The notes under the pieces were generated by a model. The model saw only the letters and a program-made list of their open reading frames with translations. It searched no databases and had not been told where the DNA came from. Of a stretch of 64,000 nucleotides of DNA, positions 9,454 to 17,473 are shown piece by piece. The translations under genes were made by a program, and so were the position numbers. The first letter of the stretch is position 1. Every line of letters starts with the position of its first letter. This stretch comes from CAZJRB01 sp964547995 (GTDB lineage: Bacteria; Planctomycetota; Planctomycetia; Pirellulales; Thermoguttaceae), in NCBI GenBank assembly GCA_964547995.1, contig CAZJRB010000023.1, positions 5,495 through 69,494 on the forward strand. Reading direction: 5' to 3'.

Positions 9454-10203
9454 ATGTTGGAAACGCTAGGAATCGTACAGGCACATCTCGGCTCGCAGCG
9501 GTTTCGCTGCATGGCGAGCCGAAAGCTCGGCGGCCGGTCGCTGCTGGAATGGGTGGTCCGCCGGGTGACCGATTGCACGCGCCTCGACGGCGTGATTATG
9601 CTCGCTTGCGGCAGCGGGGACGACGACCTGCTGAACGATCTGGTCCCCTCCGATGTGCCGATTTTTGTCGACGACGGGTCCGATCCGCTGGACCGGTTCA
9701 CCCATGCGCTGGAACGGTATCCTGCGGAGGCGGCGGTTCGGGTGCAGGGCGACAACCCCTTCGTCGACCCCGCCTTGATCGATCGCCTGGTCACCTCGGC
9801 CGAGTGGCACGGCGATTGCGACTACGCCGGTTACTGTTCGCAGGACGGCCGCCCGGCGACGTTATCGCCGGTAGGCGTTTTTGCGGAATGGTTCCGCAGC
9901 AGCGCGTTACGTCGGGCCGCCCGCTCGGCGAGACGTCACGACGACCGCAACGAGATAACGCGATATCTCTATACGCATCCCGAGAAGTTTCGCCTTCGCC
10001 TGATTCCCGCTCCCGAGGAAATCGACCGCGACGACGTGCGTCTGACGATCGACGAGGAGGAGGATTGGGACCATGCCCTGGAGATATACGAGGCCCTGGG
10101 GCCGGAGGCGCTGGATTGGCAAAGGATTGCCGACTTGTTGGATCATCAGCCGGCATTGCGCCGGCGGATGGCGGCGCTGAACCGCGTCCATAGCGGTGTC
10201 TGA
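9454..10203 (+). CDS. SpsF-like cytidylyltransferase family protein
   Basis: 249 aa. The N-terminus (LGIVQAHLGSQRF, then KLGGRSLLEWVVRRV) matches the nucleotidyltransferase pattern of the CMP-KDO/NeuAc synthetase family, best seen in SpsF-like proteins (IQARMGSSRLPGK...GGKPLL). The metal and sugar-binding region is VRVQGDNPFVDPALIDRLV, and the C-terminus has RLTIDEEEDWDHALEIYEAL, typical of SpsF. Expected role is activation of a sugar or polyol as a CMP/CDP derivative for surface glycan assembly. Usual RMGSSRLPGK residues are changed (HLGSQRFRCM), so substrate or activity may differ. It opens the glycan locus that continues to 19.8 kb. Confidence 0.75.
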   Translation: MLETLGIVQAHLGSQRFRCMASRKLGGRSLLEWVVRRVTDCTRLDGVIMLACGSGDDDLLNDLVPSDVPIFVDDGSDPLDRFTHALERYPAEAAVRVQGDNPFVDPALIDRLVTSAEWHGDCDYAGYCSQDGRPATLSPVGVFAEWFRSSALRRAARSARRHDDRNEITRYLYTHPEKFRLRLIPAPEEIDRDDVRLTIDEEEDWDHALEIYEALGPEALDWQRIADLLDHQPALRRRMAALNRVHSGV

Positions 10204-10296
10204 GCGGCCGCCGAACAATAATCGAAAGGATTCGAATCCCGATGAGCAGGATGCTCCGCCACGCAGCAGGCACACTGCGAGCTTGTGAAAAAAACC

Positions 10297-10350
10297 GTGT
10301 GGAGCGACTCTCCGAGTCGCAGCTTCACGACACGGAGTGTCGTGCCACAC
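10297..10350 (+). repeat. double-hairpin palindromic element
   Basis: An outer stem GTGTGG/CCACAC (10297-10302 with 10345-10350) encloses two perfect hairpins: GCGACTC-TCC-GAGTCGC (10304-10320) and CACGACAC-GGA-GTGTCGTG (10326-10344). Both have 3-nt loops. The element sits directly before the preferred start of the HAD gene. If the upstream ATG at 10242 were used, the element would be translated as part of the protein. Confidence 0.9.
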
Positions 10351-10355
10351 TGCGT

Positions 10356-11066
10356 ATGCCGCCCGCCACGTTGTCCGGTCCCATTCGAGGCGCATTGTTC
10401 GACATGTGCAACGTACTGTACGATGCCACCGTCTGGCGGCGATGGGTGCTCCGGCTGCTTTCCCGTCTGGGCGTCTACACCAACTACCATTGCTTCTTCC
10501 GCGTTTGGGACCGCGAGTACCTCGGCGAAGTCCAGCGCGGAGACCGCGATTTCTGGGAAGCCTTCGAGTCGTTCCTCCGATCGGTAGGGCTCTCGGGCGG
10601 CCAGATCGACGAGGTCAAAGCGGCCTCCACGGCCCGGCGACGCCAGCTCGAAAAGAGCACGCACCCCTTGCCGGGTGTCCGCACCACGCTCGGGCGATTG
10701 CACAAGGCCGGGTTGGTGCTGGGCGTCGCCTGCGATTCGTTCTATCCGTCTTCTTTCCTGCGGGAATGTCTTGATCGCTTCGCGGTCGGAAGAATGTTCT
10801 CGGTGGTGGTCTCTTCCCTCGATCTGAAGCGGACCATGCCCGATCCGATCGTCTACCGGACCGCGCTGGACGCCATGAACCTGCCCCCGGAGGAAGTCGT
10901 CTTTGTCGGCCACGATGCCGTCGAGCTCGAAGGAGCTACAGCGATGGGGATGCCTACCGTCGCTTTCAACTTCGACCCTAACGCCAAGGCTGACGTCTAC
11001 ATCACTTGCTTCAACGCGTTGCCCGAAGTACTCGAAACCCTGCCACCATTGGCTGCCGCCAGCTAG
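10356..11066 (+). CDS. HAD-family hydrolase in glycan locus
   Basis: 236 aa from the ATG at 10356. The frame is open back to an ATG at 10242, but the extra 38 residues would be encoded largely by the palindromic element, so the later start is preferred. Motif I is GALFDMCNVLYD, where the usual second Asp and Gly (DxDG) are replaced by DMCN; the first Asp is kept. Motif II is GVACDSFYPS, motif III has the KRTMPDPIVYRTAL segment, and motif IV is VFVGHDAVELEGA. The fold is HAD; the altered motif I makes ordinary phosphatase activity less certain. Position between a cytidylyltransferase and a GT-B protein suggests a role in preparing a phosphorylated glycan precursor. Confidence 0.75.
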   Translation: MPPATLSGPIRGALFDMCNVLYDATVWRRWVLRLLSRLGVYTNYHCFFRVWDREYLGEVQRGDRDFWEAFESFLRSVGLSGGQIDEVKAASTARRRQLEKSTHPLPGVRTTLGRLHKAGLVLGVACDSFYPSSFLRECLDRFAVGRMFSVVVSSLDLKRTMPDPIVYRTALDAMNLPPEEVVFVGHDAVELEGATAMGMPTVAFNFDPNAKADVYITCFNALPEVLETLPPLAAAS

Positions 11067-11079
11067 AGAGAACCAAAAT

Positions 11080-12981
11080 ATGACGCTACTGGTCTACGCT
11101 CGACGGGATCTGTTGGATCAAACGCCCCCGCCGCACCAGCCGGCCCTGTTGCTGGAAGGTTCGTGGTCCGATGACGGTGCAACCGCGGCGCGTTGGTCGT
11201 TGGACGGCACGATGGACGGGCAGTTCGACTGGATCGACGGGCGGGCTTCGGATCTGGCCGAGCGGCTCGCCGGCGATACACAAGCGCCGGCCCATCTCGG
11301 CCTAAACATCGGCAACCCGCCTGAAACAGCGGATTGCGGCGTCGCGCCGGCGTATCTACACGCACTGGCGCTGCGGTACTACCTGCTGAAGTTGATTCGC
11401 GTGGCCGTCTTCTTCACCGACGTGCGGCCGCTTCAACCGGGCGAACGCATTGAATTCGTTGCCGCTGAGGACGACCGGGATTACGCCGGGTTGATCGAGC
11501 AATTGTGCGCCGCCGCCGGCGCCGATTGCCGGATCCGGTGGTTTCCCGCCAAGCGCCGTCGCCGGCTTGCCTTCCCTCGCAACGCCATTTGGCGACGCTT
11601 GACCGAACGCGTCCGTCGCTTGTTCACGCCGCCGCTGGAGCAGTCCGATGCGTGCAAGGCGGTGCTCTGCGGCAACCCCCGACTGCTCGACCCCGTCGGT
11701 CGCGAACTCCTCACCCGAAAGTGCAAGATCTGGTGGCTCTATGACCGCTTCGCCGTCAAGTCGTGGCTCCGCTGGCAGTTGGCCGGCGCGCGGCAACTCG
11801 TATGCGATTCGGGCAAAGGCCGCAAGAATCGTCTTCGTGTCCGGGTACCCAGCCGCCTGGAGTATGGCGATGTGAATCTCGCCCCGGCGGTCGCCCGGTG
11901 GCTCGACGAGCGCGTTGCCGAGTATGGAACACGCCACACGCGGTTGATCGAACAGATCGACGGACACTTCCGCCGCGTGCGGCCCGATGTCCTGGTCCTT
12001 GACGAAGACGCCACGCCGATGGCACGCGCCGTAGTGGCGGCCGGCCGGCGGTACGGCGCCCGGTCGCTGGTCGTACAACACGGGGCCCCTTGTTGCCGTT
12101 TCGGATTCGCCCCGCTCGCTGCCGACCGCATCGCGGTCTGGGGGCCCTCGTCGAAAGAGACCCTGGTCCGCTGGGGGGTGAATCCGGAGCAGATTCGGAT
12201 TACCGGGGCTGCACCGATCCGAAACGTCAAGAAAATCGACGGGCACATTCCGCGCGTCGTGGCACATCAATGCGAATCGCACGCCGGAACGGACGACACG
12301 CGGAACGTGCATGCTGTTTCTCCAGGGTATCATCTCTCGCTCTTGATGCTGCCGCCGGACCTGCCGCCCCGAATCCTCCTGCTGGCCACGGTTCCACCGC
12401 AGGACGAACGGCCCGACGCCGTCTCGCTGAACTTCAACCGCCGCACCTATGCCGAAATGCTTCGCATGGCCATGAGAACTATCGCCGGAATCGACCACGC
12501 GGAACTGATCGTCAAGCTCCATCCCAGGGCGCCGCACGACACGATCGTCCGGCAAGTCCGGGCCGAGTTCCCCAAGCTCCACTGCCGGATCGTGCGCCGC
12601 GGTCCGGTGGAAAAACACCTTGCAGACATCGACGTTGTGCTCAGTTGCGGCTCTAGTGCCGGGGTCGAAGCCTCCTTGGCCGGTGTGCCCGTGATCGGGC
12701 TGCTCCCGCCCGGCTCGGGTGATTTCCTGACACGCGAGGAATGGGGAATGTTGGGTACGGCACGCCGCGACACGGAACTGCAACGACTTCTGATCGAGGT
12801 GCTCATCGACGGTTGGCGGCCCCCGCCGCAACCCGACACGGACGTGTTTGCCGCGACCGGCGGCACGGCTGCCGCGGGGATTGCCGACGAGGTGCTCTCG
12901 CTTAGCCGCGCGAGCATTGAAGACCAAGAAAGTACACAACTCGATTCCGTCAAAAGCCCGCTAGCGGCCAAGGTCGCATAA
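11080..12981 (+). CDS. GT-B fold surface-glycan transferase, TagF-like/CDP-glycerophosphotransferase-like
   Basis: 633 aa. The ATG at 11080 lies 13 bp after the HAD stop; a longer upstream frame overlaps that gene and is rejected. The N-terminal half is not recognised. The C-terminal half reads as a GT-B donor domain: SLVVQHGAPCCRFGFAPLAA, then DRIAVWGPSSKETLVRWGV and QIRITGAAPIRN, followed by LIVKLHPRAP and DVVLSCGSSAGVEASLAGVP. The HG, KLHP and SS..EA arrangement recalls CDP-glycerol glycerophosphotransferases and related capsule enzymes. Between these motifs a palindrome-encoded segment (around 12243-12310) has probably been inserted. Family-level placement is moderate; acceptor and donor are unknown. 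Confidence 0.65.
   Translation: MTLLVYARRDLLDQTPPPHQPALLLEGSWSDDGATAARWSLDGTMDGQFDWIDGRASDLAERLAGDTQAPAHLGLNIGNPPETADCGVAPAYLHALALRYYLLKLIRVAVFFTDVRPLQPGERIEFVAAEDDRDYAGLIEQLCAAAGADCRIRWFPAKRRRRLAFPRNAIWRRLTERVRRLFTPPLEQSDACKAVLCGNPRLLDPVGRELLTRKCKIWWLYDRFAVKSWLRWQLAGARQLVCDSGKGRKNRLRVRVPSRLEYGDVNLAPAVARWLDERVAEYGTRHTRLIEQIDGHFRRVRPDVLVLDEDATPMARAVVAAGRRYGARSLVVQHGAPCCRFGFAPLAADRIAVWGPSSKETLVRWGVNPEQIRITGAAPIRNVKKIDGHIPRVVAHQCESHAGTDDTRNVHAVSPGYHLSLLMLPPDLPPRILLLATVPPQDERPDAVSLNFNRRTYAEMLRMAMRTIAGIDHAELIVKLHPRAPHDTIVRQVRAEFPKLHCRIVRRGPVEKHLADIDVVLSCGSSAGVEASLAGVPVIGLLPPGSGDFLTREEWGMLGTARRDTELQRLLIEVLIDGWRPPPQPDTDVFAATGGTAAAGIADEVLSLSRASIEDQESTQLDSVKSPLAAKVA
12243..12310 (+). repeat. imperfect inverted repeat inside a glycan-transferase gene
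   Basis: Two 18-bp arms (12243-12260 and 12293-12310) are inverse complements with two mismatches, and a small GCG-AAT-CGC hairpin lies between them (12272-12280). The segment encodes the peptide HIPRVVAHQCESHAGTDDTR within the GT-B domain, between ITGAAPIRN and a normal-looking PPRILLLATVPP strand. Confidence 0.6.
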
Positions 12982-13020
12982 CGGACCTCGGTGAAACTCC
13001 CGGATCCCCCCGGACCTTCC

Positions 13021-14505
13021 ATGTCCGCTCACATTACAACTGCTGCAACCCCCTCGCCGGCCGCGCCGATCCGTGGTTGGCGGCGGCTGTTCGGCGATTG
13101 GCTCGTCGTCGGCTCGGCCACGGCCGTTTGCCATTTTCTCGGGGCGCTGACTAGCCTGCTGCTGCGGATGCTGCTCAGCCCGGCCCAGATGGGCATCTTC
13201 AGCGCGTTGAAACTGTTTATCAGTTACGGGAATTATGCCAATTTGGGCATCAGCAAGGGGGCCGCCCGTGAGTTCAACGTCGCATTGGGACACGGCAACA
13301 CCCGCGAAGCACGCCACGGGTTGAACCTCGCGTTCACCGTCAACACGATCACCAGCCTGCTCTATGCCGCGCTGCTGGTTGGCGTTGCCGTGTGGATTGC
13401 CGCAACCGGAGGGGGGATTTGGACCGGTGCGTGGGCCTTGGGGCTTGCAACTGTCGGCACGATGGCCGTCCTGACACGCTACGTGACCTTCCACATCACG
13501 ATCCTCCGCACGAGCCAGGCGTTTGCCGTCACCTCGCGGCTATCGATCCTCGAAGCCGTGTTGACGCTGCTGATTTGCGGCATTGCCACATGGTGCTGGG
13601 GGTTGCCGGGCCTGCTCGGCGGGACGGTCGCCGTCACGCTCGCGTCGCTGGTCTATGTGCGCCGCCACGCAGCCGCGTCACTCCGCTGGGCGTGGGACGC
13701 ACCGGAGATCCGCCGGCTTGTCGCCATCGGCGGGCCGATTCTCCTGGCCGGCGCCGCCTCGACCCTGTTCCGCTCGCTCGACAAGCTGATGATCCTCGCC
13801 TTCATGCGCGATTGCGAATTCCAGCTCGGCTGCTACTCGGTTGCGCTGCTGGTAACCGGGCAATTGTTCGGGCTGGGGAACATGCTGTCAATGGTCGCCG
13901 CCCCGCGATACGCCGAGAAATACGGCCGGTCGGGCAATCGCAAAGCCGTCGCGCGGCTCGCCGCCCGTTCGAGCGAACTCGTGGCCGCCGCAGTGGCGTT
14001 GCCGGCGGCCCTGGCACTGGTCGTCGCCCCGCCGTTGCTGGCGTGGCTGTTGCCCGACTACGGGCCCGGGCTCCCACCGATGGTCTGGCTCGTGCCGGGC
14101 GTGCTGGCGATGATCCTTACCCTGCCCGCAAGTCAATACCTCGTTGCCACCGGACGCCAGCATCGGGCCATGGTCGCCGTGATCGCTGCCACGGCCGTTG
14201 CCGCCGCCGGCAACTTCATCGCCATCCGGGCAGGATACGGCCTGATCGGCGTGGCGGCCGCCACCGCGATCGGCTACACGGCCTACTTCCTGCTGGTCGC
14301 CGCAATCTCGTTCGGCGTCGAACTCGACGCCCTCGGGCAGTTGCGTTATGCTGCGATGCTCGCACTGCTGCTCGGACCGACACTGGCCGCTGCCCTGCTC
14401 CTGCGAAACTCGTGGCCCAACGCCGTCGCGGTCGTTTGCGTTTGGGCCCTGTGTACGGCAATTGCGTGGCACCGCGGTCACTGGAGAAACCAATTGAGAA
14501 CATAG
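13021..14505 (+). CDS. polysaccharide flippase (Wzx/MATE-like exporter)
   Basis: 494 aa from the ATG at 13021; an in-frame GTG at 12991 is an alternative start. There are about 12-14 hydrophobic segments. The N-terminus (FGDWLVVGSATAVCHFLGAL, then LLRMLLSPAQMGIFSALKLF) and internal repeats (GGPILLAGAASTLFRSLDKL) match oligosaccharide flippases of the polysaccharide biosynthesis family. These move lipid-linked glycan units across the cytoplasmic membrane. It sits in the middle of a row of glycan genes, which supports a role as exporter for whatever they build. Confidence 0.82.
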   Translation: MSAHITTAATPSPAAPIRGWRRLFGDWLVVGSATAVCHFLGALTSLLLRMLLSPAQMGIFSALKLFISYGNYANLGISKGAAREFNVALGHGNTREARHGLNLAFTVNTITSLLYAALLVGVAVWIAATGGGIWTGAWALGLATVGTMAVLTRYVTFHITILRTSQAFAVTSRLSILEAVLTLLICGIATWCWGLPGLLGGTVAVTLASLVYVRRHAAASLRWAWDAPEIRRLVAIGGPILLAGAASTLFRSLDKLMILAFMRDCEFQLGCYSVALLVTGQLFGLGNMLSMVAAPRYAEKYGRSGNRKAVARLAARSSELVAAAVALPAALALVVAPPLLAWLLPDYGPGLPPMVWLVPGVLAMILTLPASQYLVATGRQHRAMVAVIAATAVAAAGNFIAIRAGYGLIGVAAATAIGYTAYFLLVAAISFGVELDALGQLRYAAMLALLLGPTLAAALLLRNSWPNAVAVVCVWALCTAIAWHRGHWRNQLRT

Positions 14506-14508
14506 TAG

Positions 14509-14560
14509 GGGGCACCCGCCCCCGGACTGAAAACATAGCAAGGGCATCTGCCCCCGGACC
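14509..14560 (+). repeat. GC-rich palindromic repeat pair between flippase and phosphotransferase genes
   Basis: Two related units lie in tandem: GGGGGCACCCGCCCCCGG near 14509 and GGGCATCTGCCCCCGG near 14543. The first unit recurs almost exactly at 62446-62462 and inverted at 62486-62504, so this is a dispersed repeat. It may also slow or end transcription between the two genes. Confidence 0.65.
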
Positions 14561-14590
14561 ATCAACGACCGTTTGCCATCCGTCGATCTC

Positions 14591-15481
14591 ATGACCCCAC
14601 TCGCCGAACTCGAACGACGCTGCCAGAAGCCGGACCATCGCCGGGTGGGCAACTGGATGGCCCGCCGCGTGGCCCGGCCGGCCGCGCTGCGGATTACACG
14701 GGTGGTCGCTCCGTGCGGCATCACCGCGAACATGGCCACGCTGGCCGCCTGGGCGTGCGGTGTGGCGGCCGCCGCCGCGTTCGCCTGGGGAACCTCCTGG
14801 GGATGGATCGCCGGGGCCCTCCTGCTGCAACTCTGGTACCTGTTGGATCACGTCGACGGCCAACTCGCCCGGCTGCGCGGAACGGCCTCGCTCGACGGGG
14901 TCCAACTCGATTACCTCATGCACCACACGGTCAACCTGTTGGTGCCGCTGGGCATCGGCGCCGGGCTCTTCGTCAGGACACTAGAACCGCTCTGGGCGCT
15001 GGCCGGTCTGATCTGGGGCGTCGCCATGCTGCTGATCACGCTCCAGCACGACGCCCGGGCGAAGGCCTTCATCAAGCGGCTCAAACGGGTCCACGGCAGT
15101 CTCGAAGCAACCGGTGGCGGGGCCGCACGGCCACAGCCACAACCACCGATCCCTCGCCACCCGCTGCGGCTCCTGGCATGGACCGCGCGAAAGGCCTGCG
15201 AGACGCACGTCGTCATGAATATGCTGACAGTGCTGGCAGTCGGGCAACTCCTCCTCGGCGACTCGCGACTCCTGCTCGGCTCAATCTTTCTGGCGATCAT
15301 TGCCCCGATCGCCGTCGCCGTTGCCGTCTGCGACATCATCCGCTCCCAGCGCCAATCCACCGTTGAGCAAGAGTTCGTCGCTTGGTTCCGGGTCCCCTCC
15401 GGCCGCGAACTCGTCTTCCGCGACGGCTGGTGGTTTGTGCGACCGGTGGAGGATAGGGGGGATGGAAAGAGTCTCGACTGA
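14591..15481 (+). CDS. CDP-alcohol phosphatidyltransferase family protein, altered active site
   Basis: 296 aa from the ATG at 14591; a TTG at 14573 is a weaker alternative. It is an integral membrane protein of the CDP-OH phosphotransferase family, which moves a phospho-alcohol from a CDP donor to an alcohol acceptor. The motif D-x2-D-G-x2-A-R-x8-G-x3-D-x3-D appears as DHVDGQLAR, eight residues, then GVQLDYLMH. The last Asp, normally the catalytic base, is His here. Hydrophobic segments flank it on both sides. A second family member with an intact motif lies at 16643. The pair may work on the same polymer, or this copy may have changed or lost activity. Confidence 0.8.
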   Translation: MTPLAELERRCQKPDHRRVGNWMARRVARPAALRITRVVAPCGITANMATLAAWACGVAAAAAFAWGTSWGWIAGALLLQLWYLLDHVDGQLARLRGTASLDGVQLDYLMHHTVNLLVPLGIGAGLFVRTLEPLWALAGLIWGVAMLLITLQHDARAKAFIKRLKRVHGSLEATGGGAARPQPQPPIPRHPLRLLAWTARKACETHVVMNMLTVLAVGQLLLGDSRLLLGSIFLAIIAPIAVAVAVCDIIRSQRQSTVEQEFVAWFRVPSGRELVFRDGWWFVRPVEDRGDGKSLD

Positions 15482-15580
15482 TCCGTAGCATCCAAAATGT
15501 GCGGATTTGGATGCGAACCCCCCCGGTAGGTGAACAATCGCCTTGACCCGCGACCCCCTTCTCCGTACAGTACGCCCCCT

Positions 15581-16624
15581 ATGTCCATCCACATTCTCAT
15601 TCTGAACCACAATGGCCGGGGGTTGCTGGCCGAATGCCTGCCGTCGGTGGTGCGTGCCGCCGAGCGGTCGCGATATCGGTGCGACGTGGCCGTGATCGAC
15701 AACGACTCGACCGACGATTCGGTCCTGTGGCTCGAGGAGCACTTTCCCGAGGTCCGCGTGATTCATCGGCCGAACCGGGGGCTCTGCTCGTTCAACGGCG
15801 TGGTGGCCGAGTTGGAAGGCGTCGCGGTGCTCCTGAACAACGACATCCGGTTGGCGTCCGACGCGATCGATCCGCTGGTCGAGCCGCTCCGGTCCGATCC
15901 GGATTGTTTCATGACGGCCCCGCTCTGCTGGCGTTTCGACGGCCGGACGTACGAAGGCTTCAAGACGGCCGTTCGGTGGCGATGGGGGTTGGTCCAGGCG
16001 ACGGCACTTTTTGAAGGTCACGAATCGGGCATCCGGCAGCCGGGCCCCACGGCGTCGGCCGGGGCCGCCTTGGCGGTCCATTGCCGCAAGTTCGTTCAGC
16101 TCGGCGGGTTCGATCCGCTTTACCTGCCCGGCCGGCTCGAGGACCTCGACTTCGCATTTCGCGGCTACATGGCCGGCTACCACGCCCGATATGTGCCCAC
16201 GTCGGTCGCGTACCATCGCGGAATGGCCACCTTCGGCGAGGCGTTCGGCCGCGACGGTTGCAACCGGCTGGCGTTGCGCAATACGCTGTTGTTTCAATGG
16301 AAGAACCTCCGCCGGGCGGGCCACCTCGTCCGGCACCTGGCGGCCTTGCCGTTGCGGTTGATCCGGGACATTTTTCGGGCGCCGGTCGCTCCGCGCGGGC
16401 AGCGTTGGGCGTTCGTCAGGGCGTTGTTCGGCGCACTGTGGCGCGTCGGTCGCCTGCGAACCGCTCCCTACCAACCGGACGTCAACCTCGCCCGCGAGCG
16501 GGCCTTTTTTCGAGAGTTCGACCCCAAACAAATCACATCCCCTGGTTCCCGTGCTCCGCACGGGAACCAGGGGGAACCGCACGACCGCCCGGCACGGACG
16601 CCGGAACTGAGTCGTACCAGATAG
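15581..16624 (+). CDS. glycosyltransferase family 2
   Basis: 347 aa from the ATG at 15581, which begins exactly at the GT-A fold: MSIHILILNHNGRGLLAECL. The DxD-like region is AVLLNNDIRL, preceded by VIDNDSTDDSVLWLEEHFPE and IHRPNRGLCSFN. An acceptor-binding segment reads LGGFDPLYLPGRLEDLDFAFR, giving the ED pair common in rhamnosyltransferase-like GT2 enzymes. It should be cytoplasmic and membrane-associated, adding a sugar from a nucleotide donor to the growing glycan. The last 30 residues are encoded in part by a perfect palindrome (16539-16573), so the natural C-terminus may have been nearer residue 320. Confidence 0.82.
   Translation: MSIHILILNHNGRGLLAECLPSVVRAAERSRYRCDVAVIDNDSTDDSVLWLEEHFPEVRVIHRPNRGLCSFNGVVAELEGVAVLLNNDIRLASDAIDPLVEPLRSDPDCFMTAPLCWRFDGRTYEGFKTAVRWRWGLVQATALFEGHESGIRQPGPTASAGAALAVHCRKFVQLGGFDPLYLPGRLEDLDFAFRGYMAGYHARYVPTSVAYHRGMATFGEAFGRDGCNRLALRNTLLFQWKNLRRAGHLVRHLAALPLRLIRDIFRAPVAPRGQRWAFVRALFGALWRVGRLRTAPYQPDVNLARERAFFREFDPKQITSPGSRAPHGNQGEPHDRPARTPELSRTR
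16539..16573 (+). repeat. perfect 16-bp palindrome with TCC loop
   Basis: Arms at 16539-16554 and 16558-16573 are exact inverse complements around the 3-nt loop TCC. It is translated near the C-terminus of the GT2 gene as the segment SPGSRAPHGNQG. There is no T-run after it, so it does not look like a terminator. Confidence 0.93.
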
Positions 16625-16642
16625 AACGAGCCAAGTTTGAGC

Positions 16643-17473
16643 ATGGAAGCGACCAACTTGATCCGCGAAACACCTCGGGTGGCACTGGCGTCTCGCCAGT
16701 GCATGGGCAAGATGCCCGTGCCACCCCCGGCGTATCCGATCTCGCGATGGTACCTGCGCCCGTTGGCCGCGCACTTGGCGGCCCTGCTCGTGCCCACCCG
16801 CGTGCGGCCGGTGTGGCTGACCGGTTGCGGAGCGATCGCCGCCGCTTCGGCCGCGGCCGTCCTGCTTTGGCGGCCCGAGTGGATGCTGCTGGCGGCGGTG
16901 TTCGTGCTCGTCTACTGGTTTTTTGATCGTGCCGACGGCCTGTTGGCCCGGCGACAGCAAACGGTTTCGGCCTTCGGGGCCTGGCTCGATGCGAACGTCG
17001 ACGAGTTGGTCGACGCAGGGCTGCACGTCGCCATGGCGGCCGTCGCCGCTTCGCAAGTCGCCGCATCGTGGCCGTGGTTCCTGCTGAGCGCGTTTCTCGC
17101 CGGCAAATACCTGCTCATGTACGGACTGACGTTGGAAGCATCCCACGAACAATCCAATGAGAAAACAAAAGCCCCCGCATTGCACGCTGGGGTTCGTGGT
17201 TCGAATTTCCAAACAACTTGTGCAACTCGCAGTGCCGACACGGAACCCCCGCGTGCAATGCGGGGGCTTTTGCGATCTGATCCGCAGCAGACTACGTTCC
17301 TGCGGCGGCTTTACCACCTGCCCGGCAATGCCGACGTCCGGATCCATCTGCTGGCGGCGGCGCTGGCCACCGGCTGGTTGACGGCGGAGTTGGCAGTCGT
17401 GGCGATCTACTACAACGCGCGCTGGATCGTCCGCTACGGGTTGGTCGCACGGCGATTGGGAGGCATGCCATGA
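16643..17473 (+). CDS. CDP-alcohol phosphatidyltransferase with in-frame palindromic insertions
   Basis: 276 aa from the ATG at 16643. The complete family motif is present: FDRADGLLAR, eight residues, then GAWLDANVDELVD, with all four Asp residues. Membrane segments flank it. Two repeat elements lie inside the gene. One (16677-16726) encodes about residues 12-28 near the N-terminus, so the true start is uncertain; ATGs at 16703 and 16712 fall inside it. The other (17167-17271) adds exactly 35 codons between a hydrophobic segment ending KYLLMYGLTLEAS and the continuing FLRRLYHLPGNADV. Function should be transfer of a phospho-alcohol from a CDP donor. It overlaps the next gene by 4 bp (ATGA). 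Confidence 0.78.
   Translation: MEATNLIRETPRVALASRQCMGKMPVPPPAYPISRWYLRPLAAHLAALLVPTRVRPVWLTGCGAIAAASAAAVLLWRPEWMLLAAVFVLVYWFFDRADGLLARRQQTVSAFGAWLDANVDELVDAGLHVAMAAVAASQVAASWPWFLLSAFLAGKYLLMYGLTLEASHEQSNEKTKAPALHAGVRGSNFQTTCATRSADTEPPRAMRGLLRSDPQQTTFLRRLYHLPGNADVRIHLLAAALATGWLTAELAVVAIYYNARWIVRYGLVARRLGGMP
16677..16726 (+). repeat. double-hairpin palindromic element
   Basis: Outer stem GGGTGGCAC/GTGCCACCC (16677-16685 with 16718-16726) encloses GCACTGGCG-TCT-CGCCAGTGC (16682-16702) and GGGCA-AGA-TGCCC (16705-16717). The outer and first inner stems share bases, so they are alternative folds. The architecture matches the element at 10297-10350, though the sequence differs. Confidence 0.88.
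17167..17271 (+). repeat. 105-bp inverted-repeat element inserted in frame
   Basis: The terminal arms 17167-17187 and 17251-17271 are perfect 21-bp inverse complements rich in G/C runs (AAAAGCCCCCGCATTG outermost). Pairing continues imperfectly inwards. The element is 105 bp, exactly 35 codons, contains no stop in the reading frame, and lies inside the CDP-alcohol phosphotransferase gene. It looks like a miniature non-autonomous mobile element. Confidence 0.9.

Noticed and set aside
10242..10355. Extended N-terminus of the HAD gene
   Set aside because: It would be translated from a double-hairpin repeat; the HAD motif begins right after the ATG at 10356.
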